The notes under the pieces: generated by a model
What the model was told of the DNA's origin: nothing
Seen by the model: only the letters and a program-made list of their open reading frames with translations
Databases searched by the model: none
Made by a program: the position numbers and the translations under genes
Part shown: positions 34,583 through 44,750 of the stretch, in pieces
Layout of the letters: each line of letters begins with the position of its first letter
How positions within the stretch are numbered: position 1 is the stretch's first letter
Source: PALSA-1444 sp964291045
GTDB lineage: Bacteria; Chlamydiota; Chlamydiia; Chlamydiales; Rhabdochlamydiaceae
NCBI RefSeq assembly: GCF_964291045.1
Contig: NZ_OZ197277.1
Coordinates: 62,001-126,000, forward strand
Direction of reading: 5' to 3'
DNA: 64,000 nucleotides

Positions 34583-35948
34583 ATTCTCCCATTCTCCTTC
34601 TACCCAGTTAACAAAGCACTCTCTAGGCAGTCTTAAAGAGCTGTATACCGTCTCTTGGCCGCTGATCATCTCCCTTCTTTTTGTCTGTATCACCAACCTC
34701 ATGGATAGGTTTTTCTTAGAAAAATATTCCCTAGAGGCTTTAGAGGCGTGCTCGATTGCTACCTATTTTATTTTGCTCTTTCAAATCCCTTGCATTCGGA
34801 TCTCTTCGATGTCTCAAGTGTTTGTGGGGCAATATAAAGGCGCGCAAGATCACTGCTCAATTGGATCTGTTGTATGGCAAGCGATTTGGTTTTCTCTTCT
34901 TTCGATGTCTTTTACACTCCCTCTTGGACTCATCGCTGCAAAATTCTTTTTCCCAGAGAGCATTGAGCCGCTTGCTACCCCCTATTTTCATATCCTCATG
35001 GGAGCTAATTTCTTATTTCCCTTAGGATCTGCTCTATCGACATTTTTCACAGGGCAAGGGAGATCTTCCACAGTGTCCTGTGTGATGTTTATCAGCTCTA
35101 TTTTGCATTTATTTCTCGATATCATTTTGATCTTTGGAATTCCTAACTATATCCCCTCTCAGGGGATTAGGGGAGCGGCTTACGCGACTGTAATCTCGCA
35201 ATTCTTTTACTGCCTTGTGCTTTTTATCTTATTTATGCGAAGACAAGAACAAAAAGAGTATGGGACCAATCAGTGGAAAATTCATCCCAGTTTAATGAAG
35301 CAGTATATTTTACTTGGAGCGCCAACAGCTGTGAGTAAGCTGAGCATTTTATCGGCTTGGGTGGCTGCTGTTAAAATCATTACAGGAAGAGGGGGAGACT
35401 ATCTTCTTGTGTTATCCATTACAGGGAATCTTTGTATTTTCTTCTCCTGTTTAACAGAAGGGATGGGGCAAGCGCTTCTTACCATCGCCTCTTATTTGAT
35501 TGGAAGTGATAATAAAGATAAGGTCATCCGCTCTGCAAAGTCGGCTTTTCTCATGTTGTCAGGGATTATGGTGATCTTAGGGTTTTTCCTTTTAATTTTC
35601 CCTGGAAAATGCATTCATGCATTTTTCTTAACCCCGTTTTCTCCTGATCAAATGCATCTTCTCATTCAGTCGTGTTACGGACTGTGGTTCTTTTTCTTAG
35701 CAGAGGGGCTAGCTTGGATTGGATTAAGTATTTTAACTGCTTGCGGAGATACAAAGTTTTTAATGTATTATAATGCCATCACCTCTTGGCTATTTACCTT
35801 CTTACCTATTTACTTGGTATTTCATATTTTAAACGGTCCGCCGCATCTTCTTTGGGCGATTATGACTGTTCCTTGTATGGCTTCTTTAACAGCGTATTTA
35901 ATGCGCATTAAAGCGTGTTTTACAACGTTTTCAAAAGTGATCTGCTAA
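34563..35948 (+). CDS. MATE-family efflux transporter (NorM-like)
   Basis: About 461 residues with twelve hydrophobic segments in two halves, the MATE fold. Typical are LYTVSWPLIISLLFVCITNLMD at the first helix, GQGRSSTVSCVMFISSILH, and YILLGAPTAVSKLSIL at the start of the second half. It would export cationic drugs or metabolites by Na+ or H+ antiport. The start is uncertain: GTG 34560, ATG 34563 and ATG 34575 are in frame and the nearest ribosome-binding-like site GAAGAG lies at 34555-34560. It converges on recB with only four bases between the stops. Confidence 0.88.
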   Translation: MGSHMFRFSHSPSTQLTKHSLGSLKELYTVSWPLIISLLFVCITNLMDRFFLEKYSLEALEACSIATYFILLFQIPCIRISSMSQVFVGQYKGAQDHCSIGSVVWQAIWFSLLSMSFTLPLGLIAAKFFFPESIEPLATPYFHILMGANFLFPLGSALSTFFTGQGRSSTVSCVMFISSILHLFLDIILIFGIPNYIPSQGIRGAAYATVISQFFYCLVLFILFMRRQEQKEYGTNQWKIHPSLMKQYILLGAPTAVSKLSILSAWVAAVKIITGRGGDYLLVLSITGNLCIFFSCLTEGMGQALLTIASYLIGSDNKDKVIRSAKSAFLMLSGIMVILGFFLLIFPGKCIHAFFLTPFSPDQMHLLIQSCYGLWFFFLAEGLAWIGLSILTACGDTKFLMYYNAITSWLFTFLPIYLVFHILNGPPHLLWAIMTVPCMASLTAYLMRIKACFTTFSKVIC

Positions 35949-35952
35949 AGTC

Positions 35953-38922
35953 TTAAGAGGTGTAGGAATACACAAAAGGGCCTCTGATAAAGATAAAATA
36001 GATCCCTCCCAGAGTAAGATCGGGGTAGTGTCTTAAATATCTTTGGAGCGCCTCTTCATAGATCTTCCCTTGTAAAAGATAGTCGTGAGACTGCATCACA
36101 TCTTGTAAAGCATGAAAAGAGTTTTGAGGTATTTGATTACTTTTCCAATCAATAATATACACCTTTTGATTGTGCAGAAAGCAAAGGTCAATAAACCCTT
36201 TCATCCACCCTTTTCCTGAAGGGTATAAAAACTCCATTTCGGTTTGAAGGGTCTCTAAGTTAATATCTAGAAGGGTAAATCCATCTAAGTTAAGCCCGAG
36301 TGTCTTTTCTAAAAGAGCGTGTATTTTTTCTTCTTGAGACGCTAGAGAAGTGTGGATAATTTCTTGACGAATGAGGTTTAAGAGCGCATCTTCTTGGTTA
36401 AAATACCGCTCTAAAATACGGTGGATCACATGCCCTGTTTCAAGACCAGCTGTTAGCCCATCAGGGGTCACTTCTACATCTTGTTTTTCATAATGTGCAA
36501 GTGAAGAAAAGGAGTAGAGGGGTTTAACCGCAAGAGGCTCTGGCATAGGGTTTGGGGGAATAATGGGTATTTCTTCTAAAGAGGGGGGCGTTAAGGAAAA
36601 CGATCCTTCTTTTAAATGCACGCAGGAAAACGCATTTAAAGAGAGCTCTCTTCTTGAGAGAAAGATTTCAACAGGAGATCCTTCTCCTAAACCGTAGGAG
36701 GGCGTGGGTATTTCATGCACAATAGGAATATAGACTCTTGTTTTTGCGCGGGTAAGCGCAACGTAGAATTGCCGCATCTTTTCTGCATCAAGTTCTTCAA
36801 GTTCTAAGGGAGAAAGATCTTGATAAGGGGTACGAGACGCTAGCCCTATAGCAAACACCGTGTCAAATTCTAGCCCTTTACTGGCATGCACGGTCATGAT
36901 TTGCACCCCTTGTGAGGACGGCTTAAGCCTATCTTCTGAGCCTTCTTGCTTTAACTTACGTAAAGAGGTTTTAAAGTGGTGGGGTGTTGGAGAAAAAAAG
37001 AGGTGCGGAATGAGCTCTAACAGATCTTCATAAGGGAGGTGTTGACCGCTTGAGTAACAGCAAGATAGAGCAGTATCTTTACCTAGCCTTAACCTTAGAA
37101 AAAGCGCAAAGCAGGCGCCAAACCCTTTTTGCAGCCACACCTCTTTTAACTGTAAAATGTGCTGCTTGGCTTTAAAGAGAGCCTCCCCTGTGATTTCATG
37201 AGGTAAGAGCTGTGCAAAAGGGCCAAGGAGAAGTTTTGTCAGAGAAGAGGTGCTATGAGGATCAAGAAAAAGCTCTCCAAGCTCTTCTAACCATGTAAAA
37301 GCTAGTGATTCTTTAAGAGGCGCTTTTTTGCCAAGGGCTGATGGGATATTCCAAAGGGTTAAGAAGTTTTGTACCCGTCTTGCTTGATATCTGTCTTTCA
37401 CTAAAATAGCTACCTGCTGAGGCTTTAGGGCAAGCTTTTGAAGGGTTTCTACAATAAAGGGAAATAATAAATCTTCTTCTGTCTTAAGAGAGGGCCATTT
37501 AGAAGACCTGGTTTTTTCTTCTTCCATGATCATAAAAATAAGCTCACCTTCTCCTTCAACAGCAGCTGTAGAAGGGTGGATTTCTAAATGGGTATTATGA
37601 CGAGGAAGATGCATCCACCCAGGGTGGCAAAAGAGGTGATTGAGCTGAGAAATGAGAGAAGACCCGGATCTAAAGTTACGGTGAAGAATCGCTTTACTCT
37701 CTACAGCAAAATGATTAGACGCTTCAAGAAAGGTGTAAATATCTGCTTTTCTAAAGCCGTAGATCGATTGTTTGGGATCTCCAATGAAATAGGCTCTCTT
37801 AGAGGGGTCTTGAAGAAATAAGGTTTGAAAAATAGCCCATTGAAGAGGGTCTGTATCTTGAAACTCATCAATGATAATGCTTTGATAACACTTCCGAATC
37901 GATTCTATGAACTCCGAGGATTTAAGCGCTTCATACACTTTTTGTAAAAGGTCATCAGGGGTGATTTTTCCCTTTTCTTCTGCCACTTGTTGCTCATGCT
38001 CCCTCCAGCTCATTTGAAGTGTTTTTAAGATATTTAAGCGGTTTTGAGCAAGTTGAAGCCTGGGCACAATATGTTTTCTTAAGTGAAATAATGGGTGATC
38101 TTGAGGAGGAGATCCTTTTACTTTGATTTGATCCCTATGGAGGTTTTCTAAGAAAAAGTCAGGGGCTGTAATCCACTCTTCCCATAGATCGAGCGGTATT
38201 TTTTGCTCTTGAAGAGCCGTTTCTAGTTGCCTAGCTTGCGATGAAAACTGTTTAGAGTTCATTTTCTTATAGTGAACTTTAAGAGCCTCAAACTCTTTTT
38301 CCACAGGAAAGGGTGTGATCTCTAAGAGACACGTGTTCACCTCTTCTAGGAGCTCTTTCGAAGAGGGGCACTTTTGTTCTTGAGAAGAAGATGCCCCGAG
38401 TTTTTCCATGAGCGTAGTAATATCATTTGCTAAAGAGCGGAGTAACTTACGGAGCTGCCCAGAGGAGAGAGTGTTTTGTGTGCGTAAGAACTCTTTCATC
38501 TCCCACTCTTTTTCATGAGGCTCCCATTCACTGAGGTGAAAAGAGGTGTTTGTCTCTAACGCAAATTGCTGCAATAGGTGGTGACAAAAGCTATGAATCG
38601 TAAAGATTTGCGCGGTATCAAATTGATTAAGTGCCTCTTGAAGAGCACTTCTTTGCTGAGGAGATAGCTGCTCTAAATAAGGGTAGCTTTTTTTCCCTTC
38701 TACAATGAGGGCTAAATTACACCGTATACGTTCTTTTAGCTCCCTAGTCGCAGCTTTTGTAAAGGTGACAACCACAATTTCATGGATGGAAAATTTTTTT
38801 TCAAGCAGTAACCTGATGAAGAGATGCTCGATGGTAAAGGTTTTTCCTGTCCCTGCAGACGCTTCTAAGAAGAGGCGAGATGGTATAGGAGTTTCTTTAG
38901 CTAAAATATCAAAGAAGTTCAT
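35953..38922 (-). CDS. recB: RecB, exodeoxyribonuclease V helicase-nuclease
   Basis: 989 residues from ATG at 38922, preceded by AGAGG with six bases spacing; the GTG at 38958 is less likely. UvrD-type helicase: Walker A EASAGTGKTFT with K27, motif II IIDEFQDTDPLQW near residue 350, motif V-VI region QIMTVHASKGLEFDTVFA and FYVALTRAK. The C-terminal nuclease has GFIDLCF and IIDWKSN near 920, the RecB D-x-K triad. It overlaps the end of recC by 14 bases, so the two are translated together. With RecD (not in this window) it processes double-strand breaks for RecA. Confidence 0.95.
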   Translation of the reverse strand: MNFFDILAKETPIPSRLFLEASAGTGKTFTIEHLFIRLLLEKKFSIHEIVVVTFTKAATRELKERIRCNLALIVEGKKSYPYLEQLSPQQRSALQEALNQFDTAQIFTIHSFCHHLLQQFALETNTSFHLSEWEPHEKEWEMKEFLRTQNTLSSGQLRKLLRSLANDITTLMEKLGASSSQEQKCPSSKELLEEVNTCLLEITPFPVEKEFEALKVHYKKMNSKQFSSQARQLETALQEQKIPLDLWEEWITAPDFFLENLHRDQIKVKGSPPQDHPLFHLRKHIVPRLQLAQNRLNILKTLQMSWREHEQQVAEEKGKITPDDLLQKVYEALKSSEFIESIRKCYQSIIIDEFQDTDPLQWAIFQTLFLQDPSKRAYFIGDPKQSIYGFRKADIYTFLEASNHFAVESKAILHRNFRSGSSLISQLNHLFCHPGWMHLPRHNTHLEIHPSTAAVEGEGELIFMIMEEEKTRSSKWPSLKTEEDLLFPFIVETLQKLALKPQQVAILVKDRYQARRVQNFLTLWNIPSALGKKAPLKESLAFTWLEELGELFLDPHSTSSLTKLLLGPFAQLLPHEITGEALFKAKQHILQLKEVWLQKGFGACFALFLRLRLGKDTALSCCYSSGQHLPYEDLLELIPHLFFSPTPHHFKTSLRKLKQEGSEDRLKPSSQGVQIMTVHASKGLEFDTVFAIGLASRTPYQDLSPLELEELDAEKMRQFYVALTRAKTRVYIPIVHEIPTPSYGLGEGSPVEIFLSRRELSLNAFSCVHLKEGSFSLTPPSLEEIPIIPPNPMPEPLAVKPLYSFSSLAHYEKQDVEVTPDGLTAGLETGHVIHRILERYFNQEDALLNLIRQEIIHTSLASQEEKIHALLEKTLGLNLDGFTLLDINLETLQTEMEFLYPSGKGWMKGFIDLCFLHNQKVYIIDWKSNQIPQNSFHALQDVMQSHDYLLQGKIYEEALQRYLRHYPDLTLGGIYFIFIRGPFVYSYTS

Positions 38923-41809
38923 GAAACACCTCTTGTAAGTAAGAGCGCCACTTTTCACTCCATAAGGGGAAAGAGGGTATGAGGTTCCGGTTTATTCCCC
39001 ATTCAATGAGAGGATCATCTTCAATTTTAAGAGGGGCGCACTCTTTTAATAACCGCTTACCCATGGAGGGAAGTAAAGGGGAGGGAGAAAGAAGAGCCTT
39101 ATGAAAATAGTCCATGTATTTGGTTAAAGATTCTAACGGATTGCTCAGTGAAAACGGTTTTTGCTCCCGTTTTTTTGCAGAAAAAAGAGGAAGGGATGAG
39201 TCATTGAAGATCACAGAGGCAAGGCAATAAAGAGGCCATATTTTTAAGAGATCTTCTAAAGAAAAGTCTCCCTGAAAGAAAAACCCTTTAGAGGATAGTC
39301 CCTCTAGAGTCCCTTCAATCTGCACCTTTTCCCCTGTTTTTAAAGTGAGGGTAAGAGAGGGGATTACTTTTGTCTTTTCATCCATAAGATAAGGCGTTTT
39401 ACAATAAGGACTTAATACAATAGTCATAAAAGAGGACGGAGTTAAACAAAACGCCTCAAGGGCCTCTTGATAGTCAGCAATCTCTTGTTTGATAGCTAAA
39501 AGAGCGGCGTCTTTAAAAGAGCCTATAGGAAGCTTGCCTTGCTGCTCAAGCTCCTTTGTTATTTCTTCTAAAGAAATAGGGTGACCTTTTTCTTTAAAGG
39601 GATAAAGGACATAAGGAGGGAGTACAAACTCTCTTCCCTCTTCTTCTTTAAAAAACCGTACTCCTAGTCTCTCGTGAAGGAAAAATTTAAAAGGGTGTCT
39701 TGCAAGCTTTTTAATCGCCTGGATGGAAACCACAGGTTTGAAAGAGGGAGGCAGCAAAACCAGCTCTTCTAAAGGAGATTGAGAGAGAGGGTGAGCCGTA
39801 AGCGTGTAATGTGTGTGTGATAAACTTTGAAGCTCACTTCCTTGAAAATACGACGAATCTTCAGAAGAATGGGGATGATGAAGAGTTAAAATATTTCCCC
39901 TATCTTTTTGAAGCTCTTCTACTAAAGGACATACGTTTAACACTTTACCATCACCCGGGTGGCATCTTGTATACGTGATGATTAATTGTTCTTGAGTCGA
40001 AGCTAAGGCTTTCATGAGAGCGTCTTGCGCCTCTTTTAGCTTAGAGGGAAGTGGCAGCTGTGCAAGAGAAGATGCAGGCTCTTTTCTAGGGAAAGACCCC
40101 TCTTCCATTCCCATGAGGATCACAGTTTTAGCAGAGGTTAAAGAGCCTGAAGTAAAAGAGGTAAAGGTGATAGCTTCAAGAGATTTTGAGGGAATCTTAC
40201 CCGATCTTGCTTCAAATACAGACCTCATTAAAGGTTCAATAGCGCTGTAGGGAAAAAGGTGCTCACTCTCTATCGTTCTTAAGAGGCGAAGTATTTTTTG
40301 AAAATACGGCATAAGAACATCTTTATCAAAAAACGTATCTATCACAGCATAAAGCCACTTCTCCCACTCTAGAGCAGATTGCTTGATCTCTTGAGAGAGA
40401 GGATATAAATGCTTCAACATCTCTTCTTTTAACGTGATCCACTGGCTTAAAAGAGTAGTATCTGTCCATTCAAGGGAAGTATCAAAGCAAGAGACCGTGA
40501 CTAAGCTCTCTACTGCCCGTTTTAAAGCCCCGTTCCACGATCCTGTATCTTTACAAAAGTCTTTACCCTGTCCTTCATCTAACTGGCTTCTTAGCTCAAA
40601 AGTGCGCATCCATTTCGTGAGCTCTTCTCCCTCTTTTAAGGTCATGTTAAGGCGGGTTAAGAAGGGGGTATTGACAAGGAGTTTTTCCATCACCTCTCTT
40701 GAAAAGCGGTACTCAGGTAGCGTCAGTAAAAGTTTAAGTCCTTCTAAAGAAGGAGATAAACTCTCTTCTTTCACCCCGTGGATGGTATAATCAAATGACC
40801 CTTCTCTTGTTAAAAAGACAAACTGAATGAGAGAGGCGTATTCATCGATATCAGGGGCTAGAACAAGGACATCTTTCCCTTGATTGCCACTTTGATGAAT
40901 CACTTCCCACACGGCTTCCACTTCTCTAAGTTTTGTAGGAGCTGAGTGGATTTGTAATGAGGTATCAGGAGGGGTATGCGATCTTTCCAGGGTTAACCAT
41001 TCCAGCTGCAAGGTATGGAGCATCGAGGAGGAGTCGGGCGCTTTAAAATCTTCTTTCCACTTTTCTTCTTCAAAAAGAGTGCATTGCTTTTGACACACCT
41101 CTTTCCAATTCGATAAGAGAGGAGGGTCTTGAGCAAAGTAAAAAAGAAGCTCTTGATGAAGAGAGGTATGGGCTTTTTTTAAGAGCTTTTGTTGCTGCTT
41201 TTTGGTTTTAAGATCTCCTAAAAACATTTCGCTTGGAGAAAAGAGAAACCACTCTGTATGCATCTTAGCAAAAAGAGCATATTCATCAGAAGAGACTGTA
41301 GCTATGTTATAGAAAAAGAAGTGTCCATTTAAAGGGATGCCTTTTTTGGTCGGGATTTCTTCTGGAAAAATCGCTCTCCAAAGAGATTGCTGCCACCCTT
41401 CTTTTTGAAGCCAAAGGGTAAGAGCGTCTTCTGGCATCTTGAGGTAATGTAAAAAAAGCGTGCTGATTTCTTGGATCAATCCTTGCCGCTTTTTATCCTT
41501 ACCTGTAGAGAGATAGCTTGCGATAGCAGGAGGCAACAAGATCTCATCTAAGGCGATATGAAGACGAAGGGTAAGCTCTAAGCGAGAGGGAACCAAGGGA
41601 AAAAGAAGAGAGAGGAGCTCATGGTAAGTGATGACTTTAATCCCTGTAATGACATCTGTTTTTTCTAGCCACTTTAAATAGAGGTCTGTTTTTACATTTT
41701 CATGAGGGATGACAACCCATTTTTTCTGAAGAGGGGAATCCTTAATAAAAAGAGAGTGATAAAGAGACTCTGCTAGAGAAGAGAGGGAATTGGAAACAAA
41801 AACCTTCAT
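38909..41809 (-). CDS. recC: RecC, exodeoxyribonuclease V subunit
   Basis: 966 residues. RecC carries dead helicase and nuclease folds and recognises Chi. Visible family features are the N-terminal segment FVSNSLSSLAESLYHSLF, WLEKTDVITGIKVITYHELL, the acidic DVLVLAPDIDEYASLIQFVF region, and GMEEGSFPRKEP. It is somewhat shorter than enterobacterial RecC (about 1120) but similar to chlamydial ones. It precedes recB with overlapping ends, as CT640/CT639 do in Chlamydia trachomatis. ATG start, no clear ribosome-binding site. Confidence 0.92.
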   Translation of the reverse strand: MKVFVSNSLSSLAESLYHSLFIKDSPLQKKWVVIPHENVKTDLYLKWLEKTDVITGIKVITYHELLSLLFPLVPSRLELTLRLHIALDEILLPPAIASYLSTGKDKKRQGLIQEISTLFLHYLKMPEDALTLWLQKEGWQQSLWRAIFPEEIPTKKGIPLNGHFFFYNIATVSSDEYALFAKMHTEWFLFSPSEMFLGDLKTKKQQQKLLKKAHTSLHQELLFYFAQDPPLLSNWKEVCQKQCTLFEEEKWKEDFKAPDSSSMLHTLQLEWLTLERSHTPPDTSLQIHSAPTKLREVEAVWEVIHQSGNQGKDVLVLAPDIDEYASLIQFVFLTREGSFDYTIHGVKEESLSPSLEGLKLLLTLPEYRFSREVMEKLLVNTPFLTRLNMTLKEGEELTKWMRTFELRSQLDEGQGKDFCKDTGSWNGALKRAVESLVTVSCFDTSLEWTDTTLLSQWITLKEEMLKHLYPLSQEIKQSALEWEKWLYAVIDTFFDKDVLMPYFQKILRLLRTIESEHLFPYSAIEPLMRSVFEARSGKIPSKSLEAITFTSFTSGSLTSAKTVILMGMEEGSFPRKEPASSLAQLPLPSKLKEAQDALMKALASTQEQLIITYTRCHPGDGKVLNVCPLVEELQKDRGNILTLHHPHSSEDSSYFQGSELQSLSHTHYTLTAHPLSQSPLEELVLLPPSFKPVVSIQAIKKLARHPFKFFLHERLGVRFFKEEEGREFVLPPYVLYPFKEKGHPISLEEITKELEQQGKLPIGSFKDAALLAIKQEIADYQEALEAFCLTPSSFMTIVLSPYCKTPYLMDEKTKVIPSLTLTLKTGEKVQIEGTLEGLSSKGFFFQGDFSLEDLLKIWPLYCLASVIFNDSSLPLFSAKKREQKPFSLSNPLESLTKYMDYFHKALLSPSPLLPSMGKRLLKECAPLKIEDDPLIEWGINRNLIPSFPLWSEKWRSYLQEVFHELL

Positions 41810-42168
41810 GAATATCTTGTCAAATTAAGGGCGTTATGAAGAAGAAAAGGGCTTTTTCTTCTCCACCCACCTCTTTAAGACTACAGTAACAAACGTTTCT
41901 CTTCATCTTTAAAAAAAGATCAGAGGAAGAATGGATAAAAATCAGCCCCTCTAGCAGAAAGAAAAATCCAATTTTTAAAGAAAGTAGTTTGCCTTAGACA
42001 TAAACCTGGGAAAAACTTTGGTGCGCTCTTCATTTTTTTATGCTACCATTTCTCCCATGGATCTTCTCTCTTTGAATAAAAAAAGTCTTTCTTTAACTCT
42101 TTTAAGCAAGGTGGTGATCTCTTTTGTTGGAATTTAAAAATTAACCCCCTTCTCTTGAGACCTTATTT
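41810..42168. other. Divergent intergenic region recC / ygeD-like gene
   Basis: 359 bases between two divergent genes. A possible rightward promoter is TTGGTG at about 42019 with TATGCT about 15 bases later (42040). A GAAGAAAAG/CTTTTTCTTC imperfect hairpin lies near 41840-41865 in the recC leader. No gene seen. Confidence 0.4.
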
Positions 42169-43863
42169 ATGATGTTCTATATAAATAAAATCATCCGCTG
42201 TTTAGAGGACATTTTCTTCAAAATTCCTGGCTTCTCTCCTTCTCATCAAAACTCCGTTCAGTTCCTTAACATTGCGCAATTTACAGGTGTTCTCAACGAC
42301 AATATTTTTAAACTTGTCACCGCTTTCTTACTCATTGATATGATGGGAGAGGCGTATGCCAGTAAAATCATGTCAGTAGCTGGCGCTGTCTTTGTGATTC
42401 CATTTCTTGTTTTCTCCTCCGTTGCTGGAACACTTGCAGATAGACTGAGTAAACAGAGGCTTTTAATGGGCATGAAAGTTGTAGAAATGGGCATCATGCT
42501 AGTTGCCATGCTTGTTTTTGGATCTAAAAGCGTTTTAGGAAGTTATTTTCTTCTTTTTCTTTTAGCCACTCATAGCGCGATGTTTGGCCCTTCTAAATAT
42601 GCCATTATTTCAGAGCTTGTTCCTCCGCATAAGGTGTCTTCTGCTAATGGCCTTATCACCTCTTTTACCTATCTTGGCGTGATTGTGGGAACCTTTTTAG
42701 CCTCTTTTTTAACAGAGATCACAGCGCACCATTTTGTGGCCATTGCGGGGATCTGTCTTCTCATTGCGTTAGCTGGATTTATCGCCACATTTGGAGTGAA
42801 GTACACCCCTCCTTGTCAAGGAGATCACCCTCCTAAGGGGCTTTTCATAAATGATATCTTAAAAACGCTGCAATTTTGTAAGACGAAAAAGTACCTCTTA
42901 ATTGCCATGTATAGCTCTGCCTACTTTCTCTTTGTAGGAGCGTTTATTCAGCTAAATGTCATTCCTTTTGCCATGACTTCTTTAGGCTTAAGTGATGTGG
43001 CAGGGGGGTATCTTTTCTTAAGTACAGCGCTTGGTATTGCAGTAGGGTCCTACTTAAGCGGAAAAATCTCTCGTCAACGTGTAGAAATTGGGATGTCTTG
43101 CTTTGCAGGGGTTTTGATTGCTCTTTCTTTAGGACTCTTATTTCTCTTTAGCACCCATCTTATCGCAGTAATTTGCTTTCAAGTGTTTTTAGGGGTGTGC
43201 GGCGGCCTTTTCATTGTTCCTTTTGACACCTTTGTTCAGGTGTATAGTCCAGATGCTAAACGAGGACAAATTCTAGCAGCTAGTAACTTCTTAAGTTTTT
43301 GCGGAGTTTTAATCGCCTCATTACTTCTCTTTGTCTTTAGCGATATTTTACAACTCTCTCCTGCTGCAGGGTTTGGAATGATTAGCCTTTTAACCTTTGG
43401 GCTCTCCATCTTTTTACTCTCAAAGCTCTCTAGCTTAGCGCTTCCTTTTTTCTCCCAATATCTGTTAAAGCCGCTCTTTCGCCTAAGAGTACAAAATTTA
43501 GAGCTTCTTGAGAAATATCCAGGAGCCATATTAGTATTAACAGAGGCCACTTGGTTAAAAGCGTTTTTATTTCTCTCGCTTGCTCCTTATCCTGTCCATA
43601 TTTTCTTTAAACAAGAAAAAAGACAGTTTCCTTGGATATCGCGTATTTGTCCCTCGATTCATTGGGTTGATCCTAAGAAAAGCTATATCCCCTCAATTAA
43701 CAAAGTAAAAGATGAGCTTAAAGAGGTGTTTCATCCTTGTGTGATGATTAAACCAGCTAGGCTCTCTCACGCACTTAAACTCAAAACAACATCACCTCTT
43801 GTGTATATCGACTGCTGCTTTCCCTCTTTTGCAGTGGCTCATGTGACTCTTAGCTTAAGATAA
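42169..43863 (+). CDS. MFS transporter, LplT/YgeD-like, with C-terminal extension
   Basis: 564 residues. About residues 25-420 contain twelve hydrophobic segments of the major facilitator type with the LplT-like start LNIAQFTGVLNDNIFKLVTAF and the loop GTLADRLSKQRLLMGMK (motif A). In Escherichia coli LplT moves lysophospholipids inward. The last ~120 residues (from LELLEKYPGAILVLTEATWLKAF) are soluble and may be a degenerate PlsC-type acyltransferase domain without the HxxxxD motif; that is a guess from the Aas/LplT fusions elsewhere. The gene corresponds to Chlamydia ygeD (CT641), which is also next to recC and of similar length. Start is ATG at 42169 or 42172. Confidence 0.8.
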   Translation: MMFYINKIIRCLEDIFFKIPGFSPSHQNSVQFLNIAQFTGVLNDNIFKLVTAFLLIDMMGEAYASKIMSVAGAVFVIPFLVFSSVAGTLADRLSKQRLLMGMKVVEMGIMLVAMLVFGSKSVLGSYFLLFLLATHSAMFGPSKYAIISELVPPHKVSSANGLITSFTYLGVIVGTFLASFLTEITAHHFVAIAGICLLIALAGFIATFGVKYTPPCQGDHPPKGLFINDILKTLQFCKTKKYLLIAMYSSAYFLFVGAFIQLNVIPFAMTSLGLSDVAGGYLFLSTALGIAVGSYLSGKISRQRVEIGMSCFAGVLIALSLGLLFLFSTHLIAVICFQVFLGVCGGLFIVPFDTFVQVYSPDAKRGQILAASNFLSFCGVLIASLLLFVFSDILQLSPAAGFGMISLLTFGLSIFLLSKLSSLALPFFSQYLLKPLFRLRVQNLELLEKYPGAILVLTEATWLKAFLFLSLAPYPVHIFFKQEKRQFPWISRICPSIHWVDPKKSYIPSINKVKDELKEVFHPCVMIKPARLSHALKLKTTSPLVYIDCCFPSFAVAHVTLSLR

Positions 43864-43886
43864 TGAAGCTTCTTTATAGAACATAT

Positions 43887-44738
43887 TTAAGATAAAGCTG
43901 CCGCAAGCTCTAGAGGATTCAAGAGTAAAGGATCTTTTCCTTCATGTAAATGCACATGTGAGGGCGCCTCTTCTAAAAAGGGGCCGCTTTGATATTGAAA
44001 CTTCTCTGGGCTATCTGTGACATAGAACGTAGGCTGCGTCATAGTTGTTTTAGGATTAAGAAGATTTAGACTTTCTAAAATCCTTTTCACCTCTTCTGCG
44101 CACGCAAAAGAGGGATCAATCACATGAGTAGAGGGGGGAAGGAGCGCTTCAATTTGCTGCTTTAAAAGAGGAAAGTGCGTGCATCCTAATATGACGGTGT
44201 CACTTTCTGCTTGAATGAGGGGCGCTAGATACTCTGCAAGGGCAAGATGGGTCATGGGGTGAGAGGCAAACCCCTCTTCTACTAAATGCACAAGAAGCGG
44301 CGCAGCTGTAGCTGTAATCTCTGCATGAGGTAAATGACGTTTTAATTTTGTTTGATAAGCCCCAGACTGAATCGTGGCAAGTGTGCCTAAAATCCCAATT
44401 CTTCCTTGATAAGATGCTTTAATCACTTGAGGAATCACAGGATCAATCACGCCAATTAAGGGAATAGAAAAATACGGCTGTATTTTTTCTAATGCAACAG
44501 CTGTTGCTGTATTACAAGCCATCACAATTAGCTTAACAGAGTGCTGGTGTAAAAAATCACAGATCTCTCTTGTGTAATGGATGATTTTAGCAGGACTTTT
44601 AGAGCCGTAAGGGAGGCGCGCTGTATCTGCAAGGTAGAGAAAATCTTCATAAGGAAGAAGAGATTGCAGAGCTTTTAGAACAGTAAGTCCTCCTAGTCCC
44701 GAATCAAAAACAGCAATTTTTTGACTCTTTTGATCCAT
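43887..44738 (-). CDS. murI: Glutamate racemase MurI
   Basis: 283 residues. Motifs: IAVFDSGLGGLTVLKAL at the N-terminus, catalytic C75 in VMACNTATA and C186 in ILGCTHFPLL. It makes D-glutamate for the peptidoglycan stem peptide. Its presence agrees with the known ability of chlamydiae to make septal peptidoglycan; some Chlamydiaceae lack MurI and use other routes. It lies 12 bases after the LysM lipoprotein gene, reading in the same direction, so it may be the last gene of the Tol-Pal operon. Confidence 0.95.
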   Translation of the reverse strand: MDQKSQKIAVFDSGLGGLTVLKALQSLLPYEDFLYLADTARLPYGSKSPAKIIHYTREICDFLHQHSVKLIVMACNTATAVALEKIQPYFSIPLIGVIDPVIPQVIKASYQGRIGILGTLATIQSGAYQTKLKRHLPHAEITATAAPLLVHLVEEGFASHPMTHLALAEYLAPLIQAESDTVILGCTHFPLLKQQIEALLPPSTHVIDPSFACAEEVKRILESLNLLNPKTTMTQPTFYVTDSPEKFQYQSGPFLEEAPSHVHLHEGKDPLLLNPLELAAALS

Positions 44739-44750
44739 AGAGCCTTAATT

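Noticed and set aside
40434..40790. 118-codon rightward frame inside recC
   Set aside because: Antisense to recC, Ser/Lys-rich, no start signals; a shadow.
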